From contig NZ_BCVC01000002.1 in NCBI RefSeq assembly GCF_001591545.1, forward strand, positions 62,001 through 126,000: a stretch of DNA of 64,000 nucleotides. The letters are read 5' to 3'. This DNA is from Lederbergia lenta NBRC 16444. Its GTDB lineage: Bacteria; Bacillota; Bacilli; Bacillales; Bacillaceae_C. Each line of letters starts with the position of its first letter. Position 1 is the stretch's first letter. Below are positions 28,434 to 37,701 of this stretch, one piece after another. The position numbers and the translations under genes are program-made. The notes below the pieces were generated by a model, which had not been told where the DNA came from, did not search any database, and saw only the letters and a list, made by a program, of their open reading frames with translations.

Positions 28434-29336
28434 TTGAATAAATTAGTAATGAAAGATAATCAATTTATTAAAATGAATGGCGAGAATCCTATTCAAAAAA
28501 GAAGAGTGAAAAGATCGATTCGCTATAAAAATATACTTGCACATATATTTCTTAGCCTCGGGGCGCTGACCATGTTATTTCCATTCGTATGGATGATAAG
28601 TACATCGTTAAAAGAGTTGAGCGAAGTGTTTGTGTTTCCCCCTACACTATTAGGTAAGTCAATCCAATGGGAGAATTATTTGAAAATATCAGATCGCTTC
28701 CCTTTTATGCAATACTTTTTTAACAGTTTAAAGGTAACTAGTATTGTTGTCATATCACAACTCCTTACTAGCTCCATGGCTGGATTTGTATTTGCAAGAT
28801 TAAAATTTAAAGGTCGGGATTTGATTTTTGGTTTATATTTAGCGACGCTCATGATCCCAATGCAAGTGACGATGATACCAAACTTTGTTATTATGCGTTT
28901 TTATGGATTAGTGGATACTCATGCCGCATTAATATTACCTGGATTAGTAAGCGCTTTCGGCACATTCTTAATGAGGCAGTTTTTCCTCACTATTCCAAAG
29001 TCGTTGGAAGAAGCAGCCAAGATTGATGGCTGCACACCATTTGGTATTTATTGGCGTATATTTGTGCCATTAACAATGCCTGCAATGGCAACTCTAGGAA
29101 TATTTGTTTTTATGGGTACGTGGAATGATTTTTTCAGCCCACTTGTATATATCAATACACAAAGTAAAATGACACTTCCTCTTGGTTTAGCTTCCATGCA
29201 AGGTATGTATGCAACTGATTGGCCTGTACTAATGGCTGGAACAGTGATTAGTGTCCTGCCGGTGATTATCATCTTTTTACTGGCACAGGATGCCTTCATT
29301 AAAGGAGTTACTTTGTCTGGGATTAAAGGGGAGTAA
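28434..29336 (+). CDS. Sugar ABC transporter permease, MalG type
   Basis: This is the second permease of the third importer (300 aa). A basic N-terminal tail of about 40 residues precedes six membrane helices. The coupling loop is EAAKIDGCTPFGIYW and the tail IKGVTLSGIKGE. The start is TTG at 28434 with AGGGGG seven bases upstream; the frame continues open into the preceding gene, but a start there would give an N-terminus with no family similarity. It precedes the GH127 gene by 29 bases. Confidence 0.88.
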   Translation: MNKLVMKDNQFIKMNGENPIQKRRVKRSIRYKNILAHIFLSLGALTMLFPFVWMISTSLKELSEVFVFPPTLLGKSIQWENYLKISDRFPFMQYFFNSLKVTSIVVISQLLTSSMAGFVFARLKFKGRDLIFGLYLATLMIPMQVTMIPNFVIMRFYGLVDTHAALILPGLVSAFGTFLMRQFFLTIPKSLEEAAKIDGCTPFGIYWRIFVPLTMPAMATLGIFVFMGTWNDFFSPLVYINTQSKMTLPLGLASMQGMYATDWPVLMAGTVISVLPVIIIFLLAQDAFIKGVTLSGIKGE

Positions 29337-29365
29337 TGAAATAACACATATTGGAGGAATGAAAA

Positions 29366-31330
29366 ATGGAAAAGCTGAGCTTAAAACGATTAGAGAATGT
29401 AGATTTAAAAAAGGTGGTTATTAATGATTCATTTTGGTCAAAACGACAAAAACTCATCAAAGAAACTGTCATCCCCTATCAATGGGCCGCATTAAATGAT
29501 GCGATCCCTGGAGCTGAACCAAGCCATACAATCGAAAATTTTCGGATTGCAGCGGGGGAATCGAATGAGGAATACTATGGAATGGTTTTTCAAGATAGTG
29601 ATTTAGCTAAGTGGTTAGAGACTGTTGGCCATTCATTAGCTATAGAAAGAGATGATGAACTTGAAAGAATTGCTGATAAGGCGATAGATTTAATTGGTCG
29701 CGCACAACTGTCAGATGGGTATTTAAATACGTATTTTACAGTAGCTCACCCAGATAAAAAGTGGACAAATTTAAGAGACGATCACGAGCTATATTGTGCT
29801 GGACACTTAATTGAAGCAGCAGTCGCTTATTATGAAGCGACAGGCAAACAAAAGATTATCGATATTGTATGTAAATTAGTAGATCATATCGATTCAGTAT
29901 TAGGACCAGAAACGGGAAAAAAACGTGGGTATCCGGGCCACCCAGAAATAGAACTAGCACTTATGAAACTTTACAAAGTAACTGGAAATAAACAACACCT
30001 AAACTTGTGTAAGTTTTTTATAGAAGAAAGAGGGGCACAGCCGCCGCATTACTATGATATAGAGGCTAAACTACGAGAAGAAAAACATAAGAACAAAAAG
30101 GATTTATTTCACAGTAAAGACTATTCACAAGCCCATTTGCCTGTCAGAGAACAGAAGACGGCAGAAGGACACTCCGTTAGAGCTCTCTATTTATATAGTG
30201 GAATGGTCGATCTCGCTACAGAACTACAAGATGAAAGTTTAATAGAGGCATGTAGGCAACTGTGGAAAAATGTTACAAGACAAAGGATGTATATAACTGG
30301 AGGAATAGGTTCATCACAGTATCGGGAATCTTTTACCGTAGATTATGATTTACCAAATGATCGTGCTTATACTGAAACATGTGCTTCGATTGCCTTGGTT
30401 TTCTGGGCAGATCGTATGCTTCAAATAGAGGAGGATAGTGAATATGCAGATGTGATTGAACGCGCTTTATATAATGGAATATTAAGCGGAATGTCATTAG
30501 ATGGTAAAAGCTACTTTTATGTCAATCCATTAGAAGTATGGCCCTCCACTGTAGACCATCGAAATGATATGGAATCTGTTCAGTACAAAAGGCAATCTTG
30601 GTTTGGTTGTGCGTGCTGTCCGCCGAACTTATCAAGATTAGTAGCTTCCTTAGGTAGATATATATATTCGCATCATGACAGTAATAAGGAAATATTTATT
30701 CATCAATATATTGGTGGTAACACAACTGTTGAGCTTGATGGAAACAATGTAGGAATTACACAAAAAACGGAATATCCTTGGGATGAAAAGATAAACGTCC
30801 AAATAGAGATAGAGCACGAAATGGAATTTACAGTGGCACTTCGCTTACCTTCGTGGTGTAAAAATCCAAGAATTAAGGTAAATGATGAAATCATTGACGT
30901 TTCATCTATTAGTAAAAAAGGATATGCGAAAATTACACGTAAGTGGAAGAATGATGATCGAATCGAATTGGTTCTTCCTATGCCGGTTGAAATGGTACGC
31001 GCAAATCCTAATGTGAGAGAAAATATTGGAAAAGTAGCCCTACAACGCGGACCAATTGTTTACTGTATCGAAGAAGCGGACAATGGGGAGAATTTAAAAT
31101 CAATCAGTTTAGCCACCAATTCAGCATTATCAGTAGCATATGAGAAAGACTTATTAGAGGGGGTAACAGTTATTACAGGCGAAGGTTTACGAATAAAAGA
31201 AATCGAAAGCGACCAGCTTTATTTTACAGGAGAGATAGAGATGGTGAGATCAGAGGTAAAAGCAATCCCATACTTTTCTTGGAGTAATCGCAAGCCTGGA
31301 GAAATGAGCGTATGGATTAGAGAAGAATAG
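29366..31330 (+). CDS. GH127 beta-L-arabinofuranosidase (HypBA1 type)
   Basis: This enzyme releases L-arabinose from beta-1,2-linked arabino-oligosaccharides such as those of hydroxyproline-rich plant glycoproteins. The length, 654 aa, is almost that of Bifidobacterium HypBA1 (658). Key residues line up with that enzyme: Glu321 in RESFTVD, Glu337 and Cys339 in YTETCAS, Cys415, Cys417 and Cys418 in WFGCACCPP, which hold zinc and the nucleophilic cysteine. There is no signal peptide, so it acts after import. TTGGAGG precedes the ATG. It closes the third importer operon. Confidence 0.92.
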   Translation: MEKLSLKRLENVDLKKVVINDSFWSKRQKLIKETVIPYQWAALNDAIPGAEPSHTIENFRIAAGESNEEYYGMVFQDSDLAKWLETVGHSLAIERDDELERIADKAIDLIGRAQLSDGYLNTYFTVAHPDKKWTNLRDDHELYCAGHLIEAAVAYYEATGKQKIIDIVCKLVDHIDSVLGPETGKKRGYPGHPEIELALMKLYKVTGNKQHLNLCKFFIEERGAQPPHYYDIEAKLREEKHKNKKDLFHSKDYSQAHLPVREQKTAEGHSVRALYLYSGMVDLATELQDESLIEACRQLWKNVTRQRMYITGGIGSSQYRESFTVDYDLPNDRAYTETCASIALVFWADRMLQIEEDSEYADVIERALYNGILSGMSLDGKSYFYVNPLEVWPSTVDHRNDMESVQYKRQSWFGCACCPPNLSRLVASLGRYIYSHHDSNKEIFIHQYIGGNTTVELDGNNVGITQKTEYPWDEKINVQIEIEHEMEFTVALRLPSWCKNPRIKVNDEIIDVSSISKKGYAKITRKWKNDDRIELVLPMPVEMVRANPNVRENIGKVALQRGPIVYCIEEADNGENLKSISLATNSALSVAYEKDLLEGVTVITGEGLRIKEIESDQLYFTGEIEMVRSEVKAIPYFSWSNRKPGEMSVWIREE

Positions 31331-31343
31331 GCTTTACATGGAT

Positions 31344-31371
31344 GGGGTTGTTGTTATAAAGCGGCAACCCC
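31344..31371. terminator. Hairpin between convergent genes
   Basis: GGGGTTG (31344-31350) pairs with CAACCCC (31365-31371) between the GH127 gene and the convergent AraC gene. It is symmetric and has no T-run, so it is a plausible but weak two-way terminator. Confidence 0.45.
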
Positions 31372-31388
31372 GTTCGCTATCAGATAGT

Positions 31389-32285
31389 TTAATTATTGTT
31401 CATTTTTGTCCTGAAAAAGGAAGATCTGTACTCTGTTGGGGTCATGTTTTCATATTTTTTAAACAGCTTCATAAAGTACTTTTCGTCTTGAAATCCTACT
31501 GAATAAGCAATTTCTTTAATACTTTCATTCGTTCGGGCGAGATAATCCTTCGCCTTCGATATCCTGATGAAATGTATATACTCGATTACAGTCATGCCTG
31601 TATTTTTCTTGAAATAACGGGATAAGTATTCCCGACTATAATTAAATTTGTTTGCGATCAAAGTGACAGAAATATTTTCTAACGCGTGAATTCGCGTCCA
31701 TTCAAGTAATGAATGTAAGTTTTTATCTTCCTCGGTATTTTGATTTGGCAAATATATATGTGAGATGGCTTGTTCGGTTAATTCAATAAGAATAGAAGTT
31801 GTTAAATAATGACCACTATAACAAGTAAAGTAGTTTGATTGATAAACATGTAACAGTTGTCGAAACATGATATTAATCCGATCTATACTGCTTGGGCTGA
31901 AAAAGATTGGTAAATAAATATAATTAACAGACCTGGAATTATTTGCGTTTTTCTTCGAAATATTTACCTCATCTTTCATTTTATCTTGGTTTATGATTTC
32001 GTAATTTGTTGGACAGTAGAAGTGAAACCAATAAAAAGACAGATCCCTTTCGCTCATATCAAACCCCTTATGTTCCATATGGGGGGATAGAATTAGTACT
32101 TCGCCTGGATTCACCATGTAGTCAATACCGCCTTGCTCTATATAAAGTGTTTTGTTTGCACCGATGATTATTTCAAAACTATCTATATTTCTTTTTGTAT
32201 GAATCCATGGCTTTTCAGAAATAAATTGCCCGCCAGAAATAAACTCAACGGGAGTATTAATGGGCATTTTTAAAATTTTAGTCAT
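31389..32285 (-). CDS. AraC-family transcriptional regulator
   Basis: This is a probable sugar-responsive activator (298 aa). The N-terminal half has a cupin-like sensor (GGIDYMVNPGEVLILSPHMEH), and the last 100 residues form the two helix-turn-helix motifs of the AraC family (LIANKFNYSREYLSRYFKK, then IKEIAYSVGFQDEKYFMKLF). AAGGAG lies 11 bases before the ATG. It sits convergent to the GH127 operon and divergent from the unrecognised barrel protein, so it may control either or both. Its effector cannot be read. Confidence 0.88.
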   Translation of the reverse strand: MTKILKMPINTPVEFISGGQFISEKPWIHTKRNIDSFEIIIGANKTLYIEQGGIDYMVNPGEVLILSPHMEHKGFDMSERDLSFYWFHFYCPTNYEIINQDKMKDEVNISKKNANNSRSVNYIYLPIFFSPSSIDRINIMFRQLLHVYQSNYFTCYSGHYLTTSILIELTEQAISHIYLPNQNTEEDKNLHSLLEWTRIHALENISVTLIANKFNYSREYLSRYFKKNTGMTVIEYIHFIRISKAKDYLARTNESIKEIAYSVGFQDEKYFMKLFKKYENMTPTEYRSSFFRTKMNNN

Positions 32286-32362
32286 GAATTAACTGGCTCC
32301 TTTTTAAAAATTCTTTACTTGTATTATTCGTTGAATCGTCGCATTACCCTTTATTAAATGAA

Positions 32363-32378
32363 TCGGAGGTACGTACAT
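32363..32378. promoter_or_regulatory. Possible AraR-like site over a start codon
   Basis: GGTACGTACATG around 32368-32379 shares the TACGTACA core of AraR operators (10 of 16 positions of the long consensus). It overlaps the ribosome site and start codon of the next gene, so the match could be chance. Confidence 0.25.
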
Positions 32379-34032
32379 GTATACGATTGGCTATGACTTT
32401 GGAGATACGATCATTCAATTAAAGCAACTTCGCTTTGCGGTGAGATTGTTTACTGAAGTAAACGCATATGCACCAGACCCTGATCGTGTGGAAATAATAG
32501 AAGAAAATAATCGAGTCTACTTAAAAGCAACGGGTCTATCATGGGCTGGAAACCAAGAAAAGGCAGAAGGAAAAATCGAACTTGATATTGCAATCGGAAA
32601 GGATAATCGCTTCATTGTCCAAGCAAAAGGCAGCCATTCGCATGAAATATGTAAATCTATGTTAATTCAAGTTTTCGATATTAATTTAAAGTCGCTTCAT
32701 TTCGATCAAAATAATATCGTTACGATTTCAAAGGATAGTTATTGCCGTGATATTAAAGCCCAGCATTATCCATCAAGGTTAAAAATGCCAGTTGTTTTTG
32801 TAGGGGACCAAAAAGGTGATAACTGGTTTGTTTTATCTAAGGATAAGAAACTAAGATTAAAAGGATTCGCAAGTCATTATGATCCATATCTTGAAACGCA
32901 GGTTTTAGATCTTTCCCATGAAGAGGACAAGCGCTATAGATCAACTGAAATGACCATGCCAGCGTGGCATATCGGTTGTAACCAAAGCGAAGAAGCGGTA
33001 TTACTTGAACGCTGTGAAGATTTAGAAAAGAACTTTGGATTGGTTCCATATAACCAAAGGACAGATACACCTATGTGGCTAGAAGATATTAAACTCGTAA
33101 CAATCCTTCATGGTGAGCATTGGACTGGTCATGTATTCAATACCTTTACTGAGATGGAAAAACGCTTAGAATGGATAACGAATGAAATAGATGGAAAAAA
33201 TGTACTCGCCTTTTTACCTGGTTGGGATGGGAGATATTATTATAATTATCCAGAATATGAGCCAAGCCTTCGAATGGGCGGGGAAGAAGGATTAAAAAGC
33301 TTTGTGAAAAAGGCGCATGAACAAGGGGTTAAGGTCATCCCGATGTTAGGTGCTAATAATGCTAATATAGAGGTAATGGAAAAGCTAGGGTTGGAAGACG
33401 CTGTGATTCGCGACCCGTGGGGACTTGAAAAGCGATGTGATTGGGTAGATTGGGACTATGATTTATCAGCAGAGAATAATTGTATGCTAGCAAATATGGG
33501 TCATCCAGGCTATTTAAAACACATGATTGAAAAATCTAATTACCTCATTGAAACATTTGGTGTAGACGGAATTTTTCTTGATATTACTTGTTTTTGGGCA
33601 AATGACCCCAACTATTCTCCATATGAAGGTCTAGTAAAATGGGCGAAAGAAATGAAGAGGAAGCATCCTAATTTACTTCTTTTCGGAGAAAATAGTTATG
33701 ATGCACTTTGGGGAGTATTCTCGGTCTTTCATGAAATGGGGACTCCATCCGGCCATGGGCATGCGCTCTACCGGTATGCTAAACAAACGCATTATCTCGC
33801 ATATCCTGCACCCGGAAAGGGGTCAGGCGGAATTCATGAATATGCCTGGAATCAAAATGGTCTTCCTTGGGAAAGGGATATACCAGAATTAATTCCAACA
33901 CTCTCGGTCGTTTCAGATACGATTGAACAATATTCGCAGAGTGCTAAGTTTCAAATTAAAAAGGCTAATAATTGGTATCAGGTCTATCCGGGTATATCTG
34001 GTAAAAATATAAAAAGTTTAAGTCTAAAATAG
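32377..34032 (+). CDS. Unrecognised protein, probable TIM-barrel glycosidase
   Basis: I do not recognise a characterised family for this 551-residue cytoplasmic protein. The first 210 residues look like a beta-sandwich. From about 235 a barrel seems to begin (WLEDIKLVTILHGEHWTG, VLAFLPGWDGRYY, VKVIPMLGANN). GVDGIFLDITCFW (Asp402) and LLLFGENSYDALW (Glu438) look like the acid-bearing strand ends of retaining glycosidases of the GH13/31/36-like type; a DUF6259-like assignment is possible. CGGAGG is seven bases before the ATG and a perfect hairpin follows. Its place next to GH127 and an AraC regulator suggests a role in the same oligosaccharide pathway. Confidence 0.7.
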   Translation: MYTIGYDFGDTIIQLKQLRFAVRLFTEVNAYAPDPDRVEIIEENNRVYLKATGLSWAGNQEKAEGKIELDIAIGKDNRFIVQAKGSHSHEICKSMLIQVFDINLKSLHFDQNNIVTISKDSYCRDIKAQHYPSRLKMPVVFVGDQKGDNWFVLSKDKKLRLKGFASHYDPYLETQVLDLSHEEDKRYRSTEMTMPAWHIGCNQSEEAVLLERCEDLEKNFGLVPYNQRTDTPMWLEDIKLVTILHGEHWTGHVFNTFTEMEKRLEWITNEIDGKNVLAFLPGWDGRYYYNYPEYEPSLRMGGEEGLKSFVKKAHEQGVKVIPMLGANNANIEVMEKLGLEDAVIRDPWGLEKRCDWVDWDYDLSAENNCMLANMGHPGYLKHMIEKSNYLIETFGVDGIFLDITCFWANDPNYSPYEGLVKWAKEMKRKHPNLLLFGENSYDALWGVFSVFHEMGTPSGHGHALYRYAKQTHYLAYPAPGKGSGGIHEYAWNQNGLPWERDIPELIPTLSVVSDTIEQYSQSAKFQIKKANNWYQVYPGISGKNIKSLSLK

Positions 34033-34069
34033 ATATGAGTAAAAGCAGACCCTTGTAAAATATAGAAGT

Positions 34070-34109
34070 GTAGAAAAGCCATGATTTTTTATAATCATGG
34101 CTTTTCTAC
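34070..34109 (+). terminator. Perfect 17-bp hairpin
   Basis: Bases 34070-34086 and 34093-34109 are exact complements around a 6-base loop. It lies 38 bases after the stop codon at 34032 and separates the sugar genes from the MoxR trio. The T-rich flank supports termination. Confidence 0.75.
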
Positions 34110-34293
34110 ATTTAAGTTTAAAAAGACCCAGTCTATGTTCGGTGTCTATGTCCAATAATACAAGCTATTAGTGTAATTCTAAATGAACTTATACCAAACT
34201 ATATAAAATGTTAGCGTTGTCATGATATATTAAAGATGACTACTAATGGAGCTTATCTCTATCATACATTTTATTGAAAAGGGGCGTATATGA

Positions 34294-35262
34294 ATGAATA
34301 TTACTGCGATTAAAGATTTAGCTGACGAGATAAAACAGAATATTCAACAAGTAATTGTTGGAAAAGACGAAGCGATTGATTTACTGCTTGTTGCACTTAT
34401 TTCTTCGGGGCATGTTTTACTTGAAGATGTTCCCGGAACAGGAAAAACATTATTGGCCAAGTCGATGGCACAATCTCTATCGTGTTCTTGCAAACGGATT
34501 CAGTTTACGCCTGATTTACTGCCTTCTGATGTAACTGGGATTAATTTTTATAATCAAAAGGTTGGAGAGTTTGAATTTCGTCCTGGGCCGATATTTTCTA
34601 ATATTATTTTGGCGGATGAGATTAATCGTGCAACACCAAGAACACAATCAAGTTTGCTAGAGTGCATGGAAGAACAACAGGCCACGATTGATGGTGAAAC
34701 TCATTCTTTAGAGGGGCCATTTATGGTAATCGCGACACAAAATCCATTAGAGAGTCAAGGGACTTTTCCATTACCAGAGGCACAGATGGATCGTTTCTTG
34801 TTAAAACTCGATTTAGGATATCCATCTAAAGAAGAAGGGATAGCTATTCTTAAACGTTTTAAAGAAAAAAATCCGATCCATCAGTTGCAATCTATTGTAG
34901 GCAGATCTGAGATTTTAATAGCACAACAACTATTTTCTCATGTATATGTAAGTGATGATATGTTTGGGTATATGATGGAAATTATAGAAAAAACGAGAAC
35001 GCATGAGCATATTGAATTGGGCGTTAGCCCTCGTGGAAGTCAGGCCTTATTAAAAGCAGTTCAGGTATATGCCGTATTAAAGGGGAGAGCATATGTTATT
35101 CCAGATGATGTGAAAGCAATGGTCAAGCCAGTGTTAGGACACCGTCTCATTTTGGCTCATACGATGAGGCTAAGGGATAATCAAGTCGATGTACTTCTTG
35201 ATGAAATTCTTGATCAAATTACTGTGCCGGCGGAAGAGTTGATATTGAAAGGATCGAATTAA
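34294..35262 (+). CDS. MoxR-family AAA+ ATPase
   Basis: This is a chaperone-like ATPase, 322 aa. The Walker A motif is VPGTGKTLLAKS (about residues 46-57) and the Walker B motif ILADEINRATPRTQSSLLE, with the MoxR-type sensor region IATQNPLESQGTFPLPEAQ. Such proteins work with DUF58 proteins in the maturation or insertion of envelope or metal-binding partners; the exact task is rarely known. The ribosome site AAAGGGGCG precedes the ATG at 34294. It begins a three-gene operon (3-base gap to the next gene) that has no clear link to sugar use. Confidence 0.92.
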   Translation: MNITAIKDLADEIKQNIQQVIVGKDEAIDLLLVALISSGHVLLEDVPGTGKTLLAKSMAQSLSCSCKRIQFTPDLLPSDVTGINFYNQKVGEFEFRPGPIFSNIILADEINRATPRTQSSLLECMEEQQATIDGETHSLEGPFMVIATQNPLESQGTFPLPEAQMDRFLLKLDLGYPSKEEGIAILKRFKEKNPIHQLQSIVGRSEILIAQQLFSHVYVSDDMFGYMMEIIEKTRTHEHIELGVSPRGSQALLKAVQVYAVLKGRAYVIPDDVKAMVKPVLGHRLILAHTMRLRDNQVDVLLDEILDQITVPAEELILKGSN

Positions 35263-35265
35263 TCG

Positions 35266-36378
35266 ATGAATATCGCCTGGTTTATTATTGTTACCATTGT
35301 GTTTATCGGCATACAAACCTACATATACGGTAAATGGGGCCTATCTCGTATTCAATATACTCGATCGTTTAACGAAAAAGCTGTTTTTGAAGGCGAAAAA
35401 ATAGAAATGATTGATGAAATTTCTAATAAAAAGCTACTTCCGATTCCATGGCTTCGTCTAGAATCGAAAATAAGTGAGCATCTGAAATTTCAAAAGCGCT
35501 CTGAATCGGATAATGATATTAACAGTGGTGAATTCCATCGGACACTTTTCAGTTTAATGCCGTATCAAAAGGTAAAACGCAGACAATATTTAACATGTGA
35601 AAAAAGAGGTTTTTATCGTTTTCAAACGGTCTCACTTTCAACAGGTGATATATTTGGGATTACTGAAAATTTTAGAAGCGTTCCATCTACCGCTGAAATT
35701 ACTGTTTATCCACAATTACTGGCAATCGATGAGATACCGCTGCCTGCACATAGTTGGTTAGGAGATGTGATCGTCCGTCGCTGGATTATTGAAGATCCAT
35801 TTTTGACCTCAGGTGTTTGTGATTATGCTTTTGGTGATCCGTTGAACGCTATTAATTGGAAAGCAACAGCTAGAACTAATCGTATGCAAGTAAATCAAAA
35901 AGACTTTTCGGCCGATCATCATTTGATGATTTATATCAATTTTAATCAGACGAAAGATGTGTGGAGGCCAATAATTGATGAAGAAGCGTTGGAAAAGGCA
36001 CTTTCATATGCTTCCACCGTTGCTCAATATGCGATCGCAAATGGGATTAGTACTGGTTTTGGCTGTAATGCGTATATTGATGAAGTGAATAAACAATCCA
36101 TCCGCATCGAACCAGAAAATGGTAGGCAACAGCTAACATACTTATATGAAACGATGGCAAAAGTGAAAATGGGTACAAGTACGTTTTTTGATTATTTTCT
36201 AAAAGAAGATATTGATAAAAACATGAATGGAACAGATATTCTTTTAATAACCGCAATGATAACGGATAAAATGACAGAGATGATTAAGCATTTAGAGGAA
36301 CAGGGAAATTCGGTTGAAGTTCTCATGATGGAACTTGATGCTGTACATCAGCAAGCGAATGAGGAGGTGTTAAAATGA
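35266..36378 (+). CDS. DUF58 domain protein
   Basis: This partner of the MoxR ATPase is 370 aa long. A single N-terminal membrane segment (MNIAWFIIVTIVFIGIQTYI) is followed by a soluble region with the DUF58 signature DYAFGDPLNAINWKATARTN near residue 185. A von Willebrand A-like core is usual in this family. The gene starts 3 bases after moxR and its TGA stop overlaps the ATG of the next gene, so the three are translationally coupled. Function is unknown beyond association with MoxR. Confidence 0.88.
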   Translation: MNIAWFIIVTIVFIGIQTYIYGKWGLSRIQYTRSFNEKAVFEGEKIEMIDEISNKKLLPIPWLRLESKISEHLKFQKRSESDNDINSGEFHRTLFSLMPYQKVKRRQYLTCEKRGFYRFQTVSLSTGDIFGITENFRSVPSTAEITVYPQLLAIDEIPLPAHSWLGDVIVRRWIIEDPFLTSGVCDYAFGDPLNAINWKATARTNRMQVNQKDFSADHHLMIYINFNQTKDVWRPIIDEEALEKALSYASTVAQYAIANGISTGFGCNAYIDEVNKQSIRIEPENGRQQLTYLYETMAKVKMGTSTFFDYFLKEDIDKNMNGTDILLITAMITDKMTEMIKHLEEQGNSVEVLMMELDAVHQQANEEVLK

Positions 36379-37679
36379 GGCAAAGAAACCTCCTTATTAC
36401 GCTTTTCCAAGGGATGGTCGAATATCTCCTTCTTTTTCCGATTATTCTTATCATTGGTGTTTTATTGGAGGCTCCTTCATTAGGTGCTTGGCTTATAAGC
36501 TTGTTCGGGTTATTTTGCATTGGTGTTTTATTTAAAACGTTGTTACCAAATCAGAAATGGTGGGTGTATGCGAGTTTTTCGCTTGTTATTGGTGTTTTTT
36601 CCAGTGTGTTTTTTTATGAACAGTTAATCGTTTGGATTATATGGGCGATCATCCATCCCAGCTTAATTTATCGTGGGATCATGTACGCAAGTAGATCGTG
36701 GGATCGTCTATTATCAGCTGGATTCCTGTGGTTTGGTGGGTTTATTATTTACTTCATTAGTTATTTCTTCTTTCGTTATGTGGAAAAGCTTCATCCATAC
36801 TTGACGCTTATCACAGTGGCAGGAGCTAGTGTAATTGTTCTTATCCTATTTATCTCTAATAGTGAACAGCTAAAGTCTGCAACACTATCCAAGCAGCGAA
36901 CGCCTTTTATTAGTCGAACGATTAAAAAGCAAAATAGGTTGTTTCTTGTTATTACAATCGCGTTGATTGCATTAGTAACAAATGGACAAGCGATAAGGGA
37001 TGTGTTATTAAATGGAGTAAAATCATTCATAAACTGGATGCTTGGATTTGTTTCTAGCTCACAAGGTGAACAAATGACAGAGCAGGCTCCTCCACCAGCA
37101 CAGCCAAATCTTGGTCTGGAACCTGGAGGACCTTCAGCGTTTGCTAAATTTCTTGAAATGATTATGACCTATGTATTTTATGTGTTTTTAATAGTAGCAG
37201 CCATTGCAGCCCTTCTTTTAATAATAAAGAAAAGTAGACTGTGGATAAAAAGAATAATCGGTTCGTTTATCGCGTTTTTAAAACAAATAGGAAACAGATC
37301 GATGGAACGGGAAGAAACCGGACAATATATCGATGAAAAAGAGAGTGTTTTTGACTGGAAGGAATGGAAAAAAGAACAGCAGGATAAAGCGAAAGAATTG
37401 GTTCAAAACATATTCAAGCGGGAACCTCGCTGGGAATCGCTATCCAATCACCAAAAAGTTCGATATATATATCGGCGTTTTTTATTACAACAATTAACTA
37501 AACTTAACTTCAAACCGACTAATACTCCGAGGGAAACATTGCAGGAATTAAAAACAAATATAGTGGATGAGGGTCAAATAGACAAGTTAAGGGATGCGTA
37601 CGAGCAAACGAGATACGGGGAAGAAGATATCGGGGATGAGAAGATAAAAAAACTTTATGCTTTCATGAGAGAAAAATAA
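36375..37679 (+). CDS. Membrane protein with DUF4129-like C-terminus, transglutaminase core absent
   Basis: This 434-residue protein has about five membrane segments in the first 150 residues, one near 195, a Pro-rich loop, a further helix near 260, and a soluble C-terminal part with EPRWESLSNHQKVRYIYRR and NTPRETLQEL, which resembles DUF4129. Related Bacillus proteins of this operon type carry a transglutaminase-like domain between the membrane part and DUF4129; here I see no Cys-His-Asp core and too little room for it. AGGAGG precedes the ATG. It ends the MoxR operon. Confidence 0.8.
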   Translation: MRQRNLLITLFQGMVEYLLLFPIILIIGVLLEAPSLGAWLISLFGLFCIGVLFKTLLPNQKWWVYASFSLVIGVFSSVFFYEQLIVWIIWAIIHPSLIYRGIMYASRSWDRLLSAGFLWFGGFIIYFISYFFFRYVEKLHPYLTLITVAGASVIVLILFISNSEQLKSATLSKQRTPFISRTIKKQNRLFLVITIALIALVTNGQAIRDVLLNGVKSFINWMLGFVSSSQGEQMTEQAPPPAQPNLGLEPGGPSAFAKFLEMIMTYVFYVFLIVAAIAALLLIIKKSRLWIKRIIGSFIAFLKQIGNRSMEREETGQYIDEKESVFDWKEWKKEQQDKAKELVQNIFKREPRWESLSNHQKVRYIYRRFLLQQLTKLNFKPTNTPRETLQELKTNIVDEGQIDKLRDAYEQTRYGEEDIGDEKIKKLYAFMREK

Positions 37680-37701
37680 TCCTATAATTTAGGAGGATCC
37701 T

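Noticed and set aside
36375-37679. Annotation as a transglutaminase
   Set aside because: Operon position suggests it, but no Cys-His-Asp catalytic core can be found.
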